This document shows positions 9,934-17,763 of a stretch of DNA of 64,000 nucleotides, one piece after another. The position numbers were made by a program, and so were the translations under genes. Source of the DNA: Flavicella sp965243265 (GTDB taxonomy: Bacteria > Bacteroidota > Bacteroidia > Flavobacteriales > Flavobacteriaceae). A model generated the notes under the pieces. It was not told where the DNA came from, made no database searches, and was given only the letters and a program-made list of their open reading frames with translations. The stretch spans positions 248,001-312,000 of the forward strand of contig CBDEUL010000002.1 in the NCBI GenBank assembly GCA_965243265.1, given 5' to 3'. Positions within the stretch are counted from its first letter, which is position 1. The number at the start of each line of letters is the position of its first letter.

Positions 9934-11168
9934 ACTATTTTCTTTTGAAGATGCTTTTTTTCTAAGCTATTTGTAGTCATCGTAATTGCCTTCTCTAACA
10001 AAAAATTCATTTTTTTATGTTGATTGGTTCCTTCATATAAAGAGGCTTTTATTGCATAATAAGTGCTATTTTCTTTAAAAAAGCTTTTATTTTCTAGAAT
10101 AGTAAGCTCCTCAAGTGCTTTTTCTTGAGAGTACACTTTAGAGAAGGGTATAATTCTATTCAATTCTACTGCTGGAGAATATTGCTGTTTTAATTGCAAA
10201 TCATAATACTCTAAAATAGCTTTCCAATTTGTTTCTTTAAACGATTTTGAAACACAATGATGGTATGCTATAGCTGCCTGAAAATGATAATCAGATAAAG
10301 AGCCATCCATTTTTGTAGCTATTTCCAAATGTTTATCGCCTATCTCTATCAACTCAATTATGTATTTACTTCTGTCTTGATGTTCTAAATCTACAATCTC
10401 ATTTGTTTCACTAATACGTGCTTCAAATCGTGCTGCATGAAAGCACATAAGTGCTATTAAAGCATATACATTGGATTGTTTACAGTATTTATTTTCTAGC
10501 AATAATAACGACAACCGAATGGCTTCAAAACAAATATCCTTTTTCACTAAAACCTCTCCTGAAGTTGCTTTGTACCCCTCTGTAAATAATAGATAAATTA
10601 TTTTAAGAACTACATTTAAACGAGATTGCAAACCCATTTCTATTGGAATTTCTAAACTCTTTACCTCATCCTTAAACTTTTTCTTAGCTCTTGTAAATGA
10701 TTTTGCTATGGTTTCTTCTTTCTTAAGTAGTCCTTTGGCTATTTCTTTGTTTCCAAAACCTCCTATCAATTTTAAACTTAAAATTATTTGATATTCTTGT
10801 GATAGTGATGGATGACAACAAGCAAAAATCATTTTTAATTGATTGTCATTAATATCATTCTGCAATACTAAGTTTTCTGGTGCTTCTTGTGTTTCTTTTA
10901 AAAAAGTACTATTCTCTTCATAAATAGCAAAACGATTTTTTTTTCTTAATACATCAATCATCTGATTTCCTGCTACCTTTAAAAGCCAAGCTGATGGGTT
11001 TTCTGGAACTTCTTTATACGCCCAAACCTGCATTGCTTTTAACAGAGCCTCTTGCAACGCATCTTCAACTTTTTCTAATTGATTGGTACCAAATTTACTT
11101 AGCATAATTGCTAGTAATTTTCCGTATTCATTTCTAAATATATGTGCTACTAAATCTTTTACTTCCAA
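9930..11168 (-). CDS. ECF-type RNA polymerase sigma factor, SigJ/ECF42-like with C-terminal TPR-like extension
   Basis: The N-terminal third looks like an ECF sigma factor. A sigma-2 region lies at about 5-80 (VEDALQEALLKAMQVW, then NPSAWLLKVAGNQMIDVLRKK). A sigma-4 region follows at about 120-165 (LSLKLIGGFGNKEIAKGLLKKEETIAKSFTRAKKK read in parts). The remaining roughly 240 residues are helical and match the long C-terminal extension typical of the ECF42 group (DUF6596 type). That group is characteristically encoded next to a YciI/DGPF protein, as here at 11251-11595. No ATG is available; the start is TTG at 11168, leading straight into LVAHIFRNEYGKL. Only about 20 nt separate the start from a strong hairpin, so transcription probably depends on read-through. 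No anti-sigma gene is nearby. Confidence 0.88.
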   Translation of the reverse strand: MEVKDLVAHIFRNEYGKLLAIMLSKFGTNQLEKVEDALQEALLKAMQVWAYKEVPENPSAWLLKVAGNQMIDVLRKKNRFAIYEENSTFLKETQEAPENLVLQNDINDNQLKMIFACCHPSLSQEYQIILSLKLIGGFGNKEIAKGLLKKEETIAKSFTRAKKKFKDEVKSLEIPIEMGLQSRLNVVLKIIYLLFTEGYKATSGEVLVKKDICFEAIRLSLLLLENKYCKQSNVYALIALMCFHAARFEARISETNEIVDLEHQDRSKYIIELIEIGDKHLEIATKMDGSLSDYHFQAAIAYHHCVSKSFKETNWKAILEYYDLQLKQQYSPAVELNRIIPFSKVYSQEKALEELTILENKSFFKENSTYYAIKASLYEGTNQHKKMNFLLEKAITMTTNSLEKKHLQKKIV

Positions 11169-11187
11169 TACAGTTTACTTTACATCC

Positions 11188-11217
11188 AAAAAAAGCCCGA
11201 ACTATAAATATCGGGCT
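11188..11217 (-). terminator. Intrinsic terminator after the YciI gene
   Basis: On the minus strand AGCCCGA and TCGGGCT form a 7-bp stem around a 10-nt loop, followed by seven T residues (A-run at 11188-11194 on the plus strand). It lies between the YciI gene and the sigma-factor start, inside what would otherwise be one operon. Confidence 0.75.
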
Positions 11218-11250
11218 TCTTACTATCTTTTTCTAATCTGTCTAGCTAAA

Positions 11251-11595
11251 TTATTCCATAGACATTATTTCTCTTACCTCAACAGTACCTTCGTGTTCAA
11301 AAATTGGACATCCTTTAGATATTTCTACTGCTGCTTCTAAAGTATCTGCAGTAACTATTAAATAACCTCCTACAATTTCTGTTCCTTCAGCAAACGGTCC
11401 GTCTGTAATAACTGCTCCTGCTTTTTCTACTACTTTCCCATCTTTAGCTAATGGCAAACCATCTATCAATTGTCCTTTTTCTTTAAGACCTCCCATCCAA
11501 GCTCCCCACTTTTGCATATGGTCTTGCATTTCTTCTGGTGATTGTTCTACTCTTCTTGCATCTCCACCTCTAAATAGGTATAAAAAATTACTCAT
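11251..11595 (-). CDS. YciI/DGPF-domain protein, partner of the adjacent ECF sigma factor
   Basis: The 114-residue protein has the YCII-related fold signature ITDGPFAEGTEIVGGY, which contains the DGPF motif, plus an N-terminal YLFRGG strand and a C-terminal VEISKGCPIFEHEGTVEVRE segment. DGPF proteins form dimers with a ferredoxin-like fold. Their biochemical role is unproven, but they are found beside ECF42 sigma genes in many phyla. Here the pair is oriented the same way, with an intrinsic terminator between them. The ATG at 11595 is well placed. Confidence 0.9.
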   Translation of the reverse strand: MSNFLYLFRGGDARRVEQSPEEMQDHMQKWGAWMGGLKEKGQLIDGLPLAKDGKVVEKAGAVITDGPFAEGTEIVGGYLIVTADTLEAAVEISKGCPIFEHEGTVEVREIMSME

Positions 11596-11670
11596 AATTC
11601 TAAAATTTTATTGGTTTATATATCTCTATGACGAACAACCGTTTTAAAATTGGACAATTATTAAAAAAAA

Positions 11671-12444
11671 TTAAAATTTGGATTTTCTTTTTTCTAGAAA
11701 TGCACTTGTTCCTTCAACAAAATCAGCTGTACCAAAACACGAACCAAATGCTTTAATTTCCTCATCATAACCATTTACGCCACTTTGGTAACCTGCATTT
11801 ACAGCCTTAATAGCTGTAGTTAAAGAGTTAGGTGAGTTTTGAATAATTTTTTGAGCTATGGTTAAACACTGCGCTAACAAATCTACTTGTGGCACCACAT
11901 AATTTACCAAACCGCATTGCAATGCTTCATCTGCTGAAATCATGTTTCCTGTCAAAATCATTTCAAATGCTTTTCCTTTTCCTACTATTTGAGGCAAACG
12001 TTGTGTACCTCCATACCCTGGTATTACTCCTAATGATACTTCTGGAAGTCCCACCTTCGCATTTTCAGATGCTAACCTAAAATGACATGCCATTGCCAAC
12101 TCCAAACCTCCTCCTAAAGCAAATCCGTTTACGGCTGCTATAACTGGTTTGGGAAAATTTTCTACCACATCAAATAATAATTCTTGTCCTTTTTGAGCTA
12201 AACTTTGCCCTTCAAATTCTGAAAAATCAGCAAATTCTGAAATATCTGCTCCTGCCACAAAAGCTTTTTCTCCCGCCCCTGTTAAAACTACAACACGTAT
12301 ATCTGATGTATCTCTCAACTCTTCAAAAGCATCGTGTAACTCTTGGATGGTTTGTTGATTTAGCGCATTTAGTTTTTTAGGTCTGTTTATGATTACAATT
12401 GCTATGTTACTTTCTTTTTCTATAAGTATGTTTTCGTATTTCAT
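11671..12444 (-). CDS. Enoyl-CoA hydratase/isomerase (crotonase) family protein
   Basis: At 257 residues this is a standard single-domain crotonase. The oxyanion-hole and CoA-binding segments are clear: AFVAGADISEF near 65-75 and NGFALGGGLELAMACHF near 105-120. Both catalytic glutamates of true enoyl-CoA hydratases are present, one in GGGLELAM and one in GLPEVSLGVIPGYGGTQRL. It therefore probably hydrates trans-2-enoyl-CoA in fatty-acid or amino-acid breakdown. The start lies 24 nt downstream of the histidine kinase stop, so the two are probably co-transcribed, an unusual pairing. Confidence 0.9.
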   Translation of the reverse strand: MKYENILIEKESNIAIVIINRPKKLNALNQQTIQELHDAFEELRDTSDIRVVVLTGAGEKAFVAGADISEFADFSEFEGQSLAQKGQELLFDVVENFPKPVIAAVNGFALGGGLELAMACHFRLASENAKVGLPEVSLGVIPGYGGTQRLPQIVGKGKAFEMILTGNMISADEALQCGLVNYVVPQVDLLAQCLTIAQKIIQNSPNSLTTAIKAVNAGYQSGVNGYDEEIKAFGSCFGTADFVEGTSAFLEKRKSKF

Positions 12445-12468
12445 ATCAATTGTTTTATAAGTTTATTT

Positions 12469-13932
12469 TTAAGTTTTTGGTATTTGTATCGTAAAGGTTG
12501 TTCCTTTTCCTAATTCTGAAACAAAGACAATAGTTCCTCCATAACTTTCAACAATTTTTTTAATCATTGGCAAACCTAATCCCATACCACTAGATTTTGT
12601 AGTAAATTTAGGCTCGTAAACCAATTCTTTAAACTCGTCCGAAATCCCTTTACCATTGTCAGAAACTTCTATTTCAATATACGATTTTTCATCTCTTAAA
12701 AAAACCTCAACTTTAGGGCTTTGAACTTCTTCTGTTGCCTGAATTGCATTTTTAACAATATTAGTTACAATTCTAATCAATTGTGTTTTGTCTAGGTCTA
12801 CGTGAACCTCATTAATATTGGCATTGTAAGTAAGATAATCTTTATTAAAAACATCTAGTGTTCTTTTTACAACACCTACAACTTCTATCCTTTCTTTCTT
12901 TTTAGTAGGCATTTGTGCAAAATCAGAAAAAGCAGAAGCTATAGAACTCATTACATCAATCTGTTGAATTAAAACATTGCTATAGTCACTTAATTTCTCT
13001 CTTATATTGGGATCTTCTGGATCAAAACGTCTTTCAAAACTTTGAACCGATAAACGCATAGGTGTTAATGGATTTTTAATCTCATGTGCCACCTGCTTTG
13101 CCATTTCTCTCCATGCTTGCTCTCGCTCACTCTTAGCTAACTTTGCTGCACTAGCTTCTAATGCATCAACCATATTATTATAGGCTTTTATCAGTTTAAG
13201 AATTTCTGAAGGTGCTCCTTCTACTGTAATTTTCTCATTTCTTTTATCTAAACCTGTTTTTCCTATTTTTTCAATAATACCATCAATAGATCTTGTTATA
13301 TACCTTGATAAGAAGTATGCAAAAACAATGGCTATAACAAACATAATAGTATAAACCATACCTAGCCTATACAAAAACATCCCTAAATCTTTTCTTTGTG
13401 AGGTATTGCTTTGTAGATATTGAAGCTTAACAATCCCTATTTTTTCTTTTGTAGTTTCATCGTGAATAAATGAGTAAGAGACTTGTAGTTTATAACCTTC
13501 TTTATTAAGGTCTTCATCTAATTTAGACTCCTCTTTATATTCTTCTTTTTTTACAAGCTCTTCTAACTCTTTGGAAGGAATATGTAATGGATTTTTAAAA
13601 ACTCTAGACCTCCCTGAATGTACTAATAACCTTCCATTTAGGTTATACATAGCTATATTCATTCGATGAACAGAAGCTATTTCATCTATTTTTCCTTCAA
13701 ATATTATGGGAAGCGATCGTGTGGTATTGGCTTTTTTTGTTGTTGAAAGTTCGTAACGAATATCTAAAAGAGTAGAGTGTTCTTTTCTTTCAAACCTTCT
13801 TTTATTATAATCTTTTATTTGATTGTTGTATTGTATAATACTAATAGTAGCTATTAGTACTGAAGCCAACAATACCGACAATATCATAGAAAAGAAGATA
13901 CGAGTACGTAATGATAGTTTTCTAATCTTCAT
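12469..13932 (-). CDS. Membrane sensor histidine kinase with HAMP domain
   Basis: The 487-residue protein has a first membrane helix at about 13-33, a periplasmic sensor region to about 185 with no recognised domain, and a second helix at about 190-210. A HAMP linker follows to about 265, then a dimerisation domain with the phospho-accepting histidine in AHEIKNPLTPM (near 284). The ATPase domain has IVTNIVKNAIQA, SDNGKGISDE and GMGLGLPMIKKIV. The build resembles NtrY-like kinases of Bacteroidota. No response regulator is adjacent; the downstream gene is a crotonase. The signal sensed is unknown. Confidence 0.92.
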   Translation of the reverse strand: MKIRKLSLRTRIFFSMILSVLLASVLIATISIIQYNNQIKDYNKRRFERKEHSTLLDIRYELSTTKKANTTRSLPIIFEGKIDEIASVHRMNIAMYNLNGRLLVHSGRSRVFKNPLHIPSKELEELVKKEEYKEESKLDEDLNKEGYKLQVSYSFIHDETTKEKIGIVKLQYLQSNTSQRKDLGMFLYRLGMVYTIMFVIAIVFAYFLSRYITRSIDGIIEKIGKTGLDKRNEKITVEGAPSEILKLIKAYNNMVDALEASAAKLAKSEREQAWREMAKQVAHEIKNPLTPMRLSVQSFERRFDPEDPNIREKLSDYSNVLIQQIDVMSSIASAFSDFAQMPTKKKERIEVVGVVKRTLDVFNKDYLTYNANINEVHVDLDKTQLIRIVTNIVKNAIQATEEVQSPKVEVFLRDEKSYIEIEVSDNGKGISDEFKELVYEPKFTTKSSGMGLGLPMIKKIVESYGGTIVFVSELGKGTTFTIQIPKT

Positions 13933-13976
13933 TGAATCTTACTTTTAAATTTTACAAAAAACGCTTCTTTCTATAA

Positions 13977-13984
13977 CAAAATTA
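13977..13984 (-). promoter_or_regulatory. Candidate -7 box (TAATTTTG) for the histidine kinase
   Basis: An exact TAnnTTTG match on the minus strand, 44 nt upstream of the ATG at 13932 and just past the stop codon of the SemiSWEET gene. It would separate the kinase unit from the leuS unit. No -33 TTG was found at the ideal spacing. Confidence 0.4.
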
Positions 13985-13993
13985 GAAACAATA

Positions 13994-14254
13994 TCAATCG
14001 TATTTTATCTTATAATAAATAATTATTGCTGCCAAAAAAGCTGTAATCAAATTTGCCACTACCATAGAAAAACTACCGATAAGAATTCCATATGTCATCC
14101 ATAAAATTACCCCAAGAAACATCGTTAAAAACATTGTCAACGAAACTTCTTTTGCTGACTTAGCTTTCCATATTTTGTACACTTGTGGCAAAAATGATGC
14201 CGTTGTTAAACAAGCAGCAATCATACCCACAAATTCAATTTTATAGGTATCCAT
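13994..14254 (-). CDS. SemiSWEET-type half transporter (PQ-loop family)
   Basis: The 86-residue protein has three hydrophobic helices and the PQ motif in FLPQVYKIWKAKSAKEVSL, the hallmark of bacterial SemiSWEETs. These dimerise to form a six-helix sugar uniporter in the inner membrane. A second conserved segment, LWMTYGILIGS, follows. It starts 5 nt after the preceding lipoprotein gene and is probably in the leuS operon. The transported sugar is not predictable from sequence. Confidence 0.9.
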   Translation of the reverse strand: MDTYKIEFVGMIAACLTTASFLPQVYKIWKAKSAKEVSLTMFLTMFLGVILWMTYGILIGSFSMVVANLITAFLAAIIIYYKIKYD

Positions 14255-14259
14255 AGTTT

Positions 14260-14757
14260 TTATTTAAAACTATTGTCTGGTAAGCGAACTGTTTCTACAT
14301 AAAATATATCGTCTTTTTTACCGTCTCTATCTCTATCCTGAATAGCTGTTAAACTAAAACCATCTTCTATTTTTTTAACCCCAAATGCAACGGTTACTGA
14401 GTCTTGTTTTACTCTTCCAAATGTATAATACAAAGAGTCTACAGATGCTCTCCAAGTTCCAATCGTTTTCTCCCCTACTGAAATATTATTTCGTACTCTC
14501 CAAGATTCAAAAACACCGTTACTTTTATGTTTGTAATATGTTTTAAGTTCTGCTGCAATATCTGCCGGGTTTGTAAAATCAACATCGATCACTTTTGCGG
14601 TATCTTTATTCTGAAATGTTTTGTACTCTAATTTTACATAAATCATTTCCCAGTTTCCTGTTAAATATTTTTGCATTTTTTGATCTGGTGTACTACATGC
14701 TACTAACAATAATAAACCAATAATTGTTACTCCTACTTTTTGTATAGTTTTCTTCAT
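14260..14757 (-). CDS. Putative lipoprotein, lipocalin-like, function unknown
   Basis: The 165-residue protein has a lipoprotein signal ending in LLLVACST, with the cysteine near residue 21. The mature part is rich in beta strands and alternates aromatic and polar residues (GNWEMIYVKLEYK, GVFESWRVRN, IGTWRASVDSLYYTF), as in lipocalin-like proteins of Bacteroidota. A short acidic DRDRDGKKDD loop lies near the end. The start follows the leuS stop by a single nucleotide, so translation is probably coupled. I do not recognise a specific function. Confidence 0.75.
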   Translation of the reverse strand: MKKTIQKVGVTIIGLLLLVACSTPDQKMQKYLTGNWEMIYVKLEYKTFQNKDTAKVIDVDFTNPADIAAELKTYYKHKSNGVFESWRVRNNISVGEKTIGTWRASVDSLYYTFGRVKQDSVTVAFGVKKIEDGFSLTAIQDRDRDGKKDDIFYVETVRLPDNSFK

Positions 14758-14758
14758 C

Positions 14759-17599
14759 TTATCCTACAATATTTACGATTTTTCCTGGAACAACAATTAC
14801 TTTTTTAGGTGTTCTTCCTTGCAATTGTGCTTGTGTTTTTTCGTTTTCTAAAACTGTTTTTTCGATTTCTTCTTTGCTTAAGTCTAAAGATAATTCTAAC
14901 GTAAAACGCATTTTTCCGTTGAATGATACTGGGTATACTTTACTACTTTCTACCAAATGACTTTCATCAAAAACAGGAAATGTTGCAGTTGCTATAGATT
15001 TTGGATTACCTAGCTTGTTCCATAATTCTTCTGCAATATGTGGTGCATATGGAGATACCAATACTAATAATGGTTCTAAAATTTCTCTCTTATTGCATTT
15101 TAACCCTGCCAATTCATTTACAGCAATCATAAAGGTACTTACTGAGGTATTGAAAGAGAAATTCTCAATATCTTCTTCTACCTTTTTAATAGTTTTATGC
15201 AACGTTTTCAATTCGTCTTTTGAAGCTTTTTCTTCTGAAACATTAAATTTTTCATTTGTATGATACAACTTCCATAATTTCTTTAGGAAAGAGTGTACTC
15301 CTGAAATTCCTGATGTTTTCCAAGGTTTTGCTTGTTCCAATGGACCTAAAAACATTTCAAACAAACGCAATGAATCTGCTCCATATTCTTCACAAATCAA
15401 ATCTGGGTTTACTACATTGTATTTAGATTTAGACATTTTTTCTACCTCTCTACCTACAACATAAACATCATTAGCTCCTTCTATAACTTCTCCTTTTTCA
15501 CCAATAAAAACAGCATCCTTGAAATCTTTATTTAAAGGGTGATTTTTAAAAGCTTCTATAGCTAATTCATCTGAACTGTTTACCAAAGAAACATCTGCGT
15601 GAATTGATTGTACTTTTTGATTTCCTATTTGTCCTTTTGACACAAATTTATTAGTTCCTTCTACTCTATATACAAAAGCACTAGTCCCCAAAATCATCCC
15701 TTGGTTAATTAGTTTTTTTGCAAATTCATCTACTGGTAAATGTCCTTTATCGAATAAGAATTTTTGCCAAAAACGTGCATACAATAAGTGCCCAGTAGCA
15801 TGCTCCGATCCTCCAATGTATAAATCTACTTCTTTCCAGTAATTTACAGCCTCTTTTCCTACAAAAGCATCTGTATTACTCGTATCCATATATCGATTAA
15901 AATACCATGAAGACCCTGCCCAACCTGGCATTGTATTCAATTCTAACGGCCATATTGTAGCATTGTTTATTTTATCGTTGCTAACTACTGTATTACTTTC
16001 AGTATCCCAAGCCCACTCTGTAGAGTTTCCTAAAGGTGGTTTCCCATCTTCTGTTGGTAAATATTTTTCTACTTCTGGCAAACGTATAGGTAAATGTTCT
16101 GCTTCAATCATTTGAGGCATACCATCTTTATAATATACTGGAAAAGGTTCTCCCCAGTAACGTTGACGAGAAAAAACAGCATCTCTTAATCTGTAATTTA
16201 TTTTTCCTTTTCCAAACCCTCGTTGTTCCATTTCATAAATAGCCAACTTGGTTGCTTTTTTTACAGTTAAACCTGATAAGAAGTCTGAGTTTGCAATTTT
16301 AGCTGTTTTATCTTCACAAGCTGCTTCAGAAATATCTATATTTTCAAATATGTTTTTAATTTCTATATTAAAATGTTTTGCAAAATCATAGTCACGTTGG
16401 TCTCCACATGGTACTGCCATTACAGCTCCTGTACCATAACTTGCCAATACATAATCTCCAATCCAAATAGGTATTTGAGCTCCTGTAAATGGATGTATAG
16501 CGTATGCTCCTGTAAAAGCTCCTGAAATGGTTTTAACATCTGCCATTCTATCACGCTCACTACGTTTTGCCGTTGCTTTTATATAGGCTTCTACTTCTTC
16601 TTTTTGTGCTTCTGTAACTATTTGGGCTACCAATTCGTGTTCTGGTGCTAAAGTCATAAACGAAACTCCAAAAATAGTATCAGGTCGTGTTGTAAAAACT
16701 TCTATCAACTCTTCACTTCCCTCTACATTAAATTGTACGGAAGCTCCTTGAGATCTACCAATCCAATTTGTTTGTGAATCTTTTAAAGGTTGTGGCCAAT
16801 CTAAATCATTTAACCCATCTAACATACGTTGTGCATATGCTGAAATACGCATACTCCATTGCATCATTTTTTTACGAACCACAGGATGTCCTCCGCGTTC
16901 TGATACTCCGTTTACAATTTCATCATTTGCCAAAACTGTTCCCAAAGCCGGACACCAGTTTACTTCTGTTTCTGACAAATAGGTTAATCTATATTTTGCT
17001 AATATATTTTGTTGCTCTTTTTCTGAAAAACTAGCCCATTCTTCTGCTGAAAATATTTCAACTCCTTCTTCTGCTACAGCTTTTACAGATGCATTTCCTC
17101 CTTCATTAAACAAAGCTTCTAATGTTTCAATATCTTCTGCTTTGTTAGAACTTAGGTTGTACCAAGAGTTAAAAAGTTGAATAAAAATCCATTGAGTCCA
17201 TTTATAATACTCTGGATTTGAAGTACGTATTTCACGAGACCAATCAAAAGAAAAACCTACTTTATCTAACTGTTTTCTATAGGTTGCTATGTTTGCTTCT
17301 GTAGTAACTGCTGGATGTTGCCCTGTTTGAATGGCATATTGCTCTGCTGGCAAACCGAAAGAATCATACCCTTGAGGGTGTAATACATTGAATCCTTTAT
17401 GACGCTTATATCGTGCATAAATATCTGATGCTATATAACCTAACGGGTGTCCTACGTGTAAACCTGCTCCTGATGGATAAGGAAACATATCTAAAACATA
17501 ATACTTTGGTTTCTCTGAATTGTTTTGAGCTTTAAAAATTTCTTTTTCTGCCCAATATTTTTGCCACTTGGCTTCTATCTCATTAAAGTTATATTCCAT
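14759..17599 (-). CDS. leuS: Leucine-tRNA ligase
   Basis: This 946-residue class I synthetase charges tRNA-Leu. The HIGH-type motif appears as HVGHPLGY in PYPSGAGLHVGH, near residue 50. The KMSKS loop is intact in VEKMSKSKYNVVNPDLI, near 710. The editing (CP1) domain contains EVFTTRPDTIFGVSF and SYGTGAVMAVPCGDQRDYDFA. The protein is longer than E. coli LeuRS (860) because of insertions near 165-200 and in the zinc/leucine-specific region around 630-700, which is common in Bacteroidota. It appears to head an operon with a lipoprotein and a SemiSWEET gene. Confidence 0.97.
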   Translation of the reverse strand: MEYNFNEIEAKWQKYWAEKEIFKAQNNSEKPKYYVLDMFPYPSGAGLHVGHPLGYIASDIYARYKRHKGFNVLHPQGYDSFGLPAEQYAIQTGQHPAVTTEANIATYRKQLDKVGFSFDWSREIRTSNPEYYKWTQWIFIQLFNSWYNLSSNKAEDIETLEALFNEGGNASVKAVAEEGVEIFSAEEWASFSEKEQQNILAKYRLTYLSETEVNWCPALGTVLANDEIVNGVSERGGHPVVRKKMMQWSMRISAYAQRMLDGLNDLDWPQPLKDSQTNWIGRSQGASVQFNVEGSEELIEVFTTRPDTIFGVSFMTLAPEHELVAQIVTEAQKEEVEAYIKATAKRSERDRMADVKTISGAFTGAYAIHPFTGAQIPIWIGDYVLASYGTGAVMAVPCGDQRDYDFAKHFNIEIKNIFENIDISEAACEDKTAKIANSDFLSGLTVKKATKLAIYEMEQRGFGKGKINYRLRDAVFSRQRYWGEPFPVYYKDGMPQMIEAEHLPIRLPEVEKYLPTEDGKPPLGNSTEWAWDTESNTVVSNDKINNATIWPLELNTMPGWAGSSWYFNRYMDTSNTDAFVGKEAVNYWKEVDLYIGGSEHATGHLLYARFWQKFLFDKGHLPVDEFAKKLINQGMILGTSAFVYRVEGTNKFVSKGQIGNQKVQSIHADVSLVNSSDELAIEAFKNHPLNKDFKDAVFIGEKGEVIEGANDVYVVGREVEKMSKSKYNVVNPDLICEEYGADSLRLFEMFLGPLEQAKPWKTSGISGVHSFLKKLWKLYHTNEKFNVSEEKASKDELKTLHKTIKKVEEDIENFSFNTSVSTFMIAVNELAGLKCNKREILEPLLVLVSPYAPHIAEELWNKLGNPKSIATATFPVFDESHLVESSKVYPVSFNGKMRFTLELSLDLSKEEIEKTVLENEKTQAQLQGRTPKKVIVVPGKIVNIVG

Positions 17600-17646
17600 C
17601 TATCTTAAATCAGGGTTTTAACAACCGTTATCTTTTTATTTAGCTG

Positions 17647-17673
17647 CAAAAATACAGTTCTTAATTGAAACAA
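17647..17673 (-). promoter_or_regulatory. Candidate promoter for leuS
   Basis: On the minus strand a TTG (17673-17671) precedes TATTTTTG (17654-17647) with a 16-nt spacer, slightly shorter than the usual 17-23. The -7 box lies 47 nt upstream of the leuS ATG. Confidence 0.45.
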
Positions 17674-17704
17674 TAAAGCCTCTAACTGAGTAAATTACTT
17701 GTAT

Positions 17705-17739
17705 AAAAAAAGCAGTAAACTTAAGTTTACTGCTTTTTT
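17705..17739 (-). terminator. Bidirectional-type hairpin terminator after the SulP gene
   Basis: A perfect 22-nt palindrome (GCAGTAAACT and its complement, 17712-17733) is flanked by an A-run and a T-run. It follows the stop of the minus-strand SulP gene and separates it from leuS. Confidence 0.85.
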
Positions 17740-17763
17740 AAACACTCTTTTTATTTTTCCATC

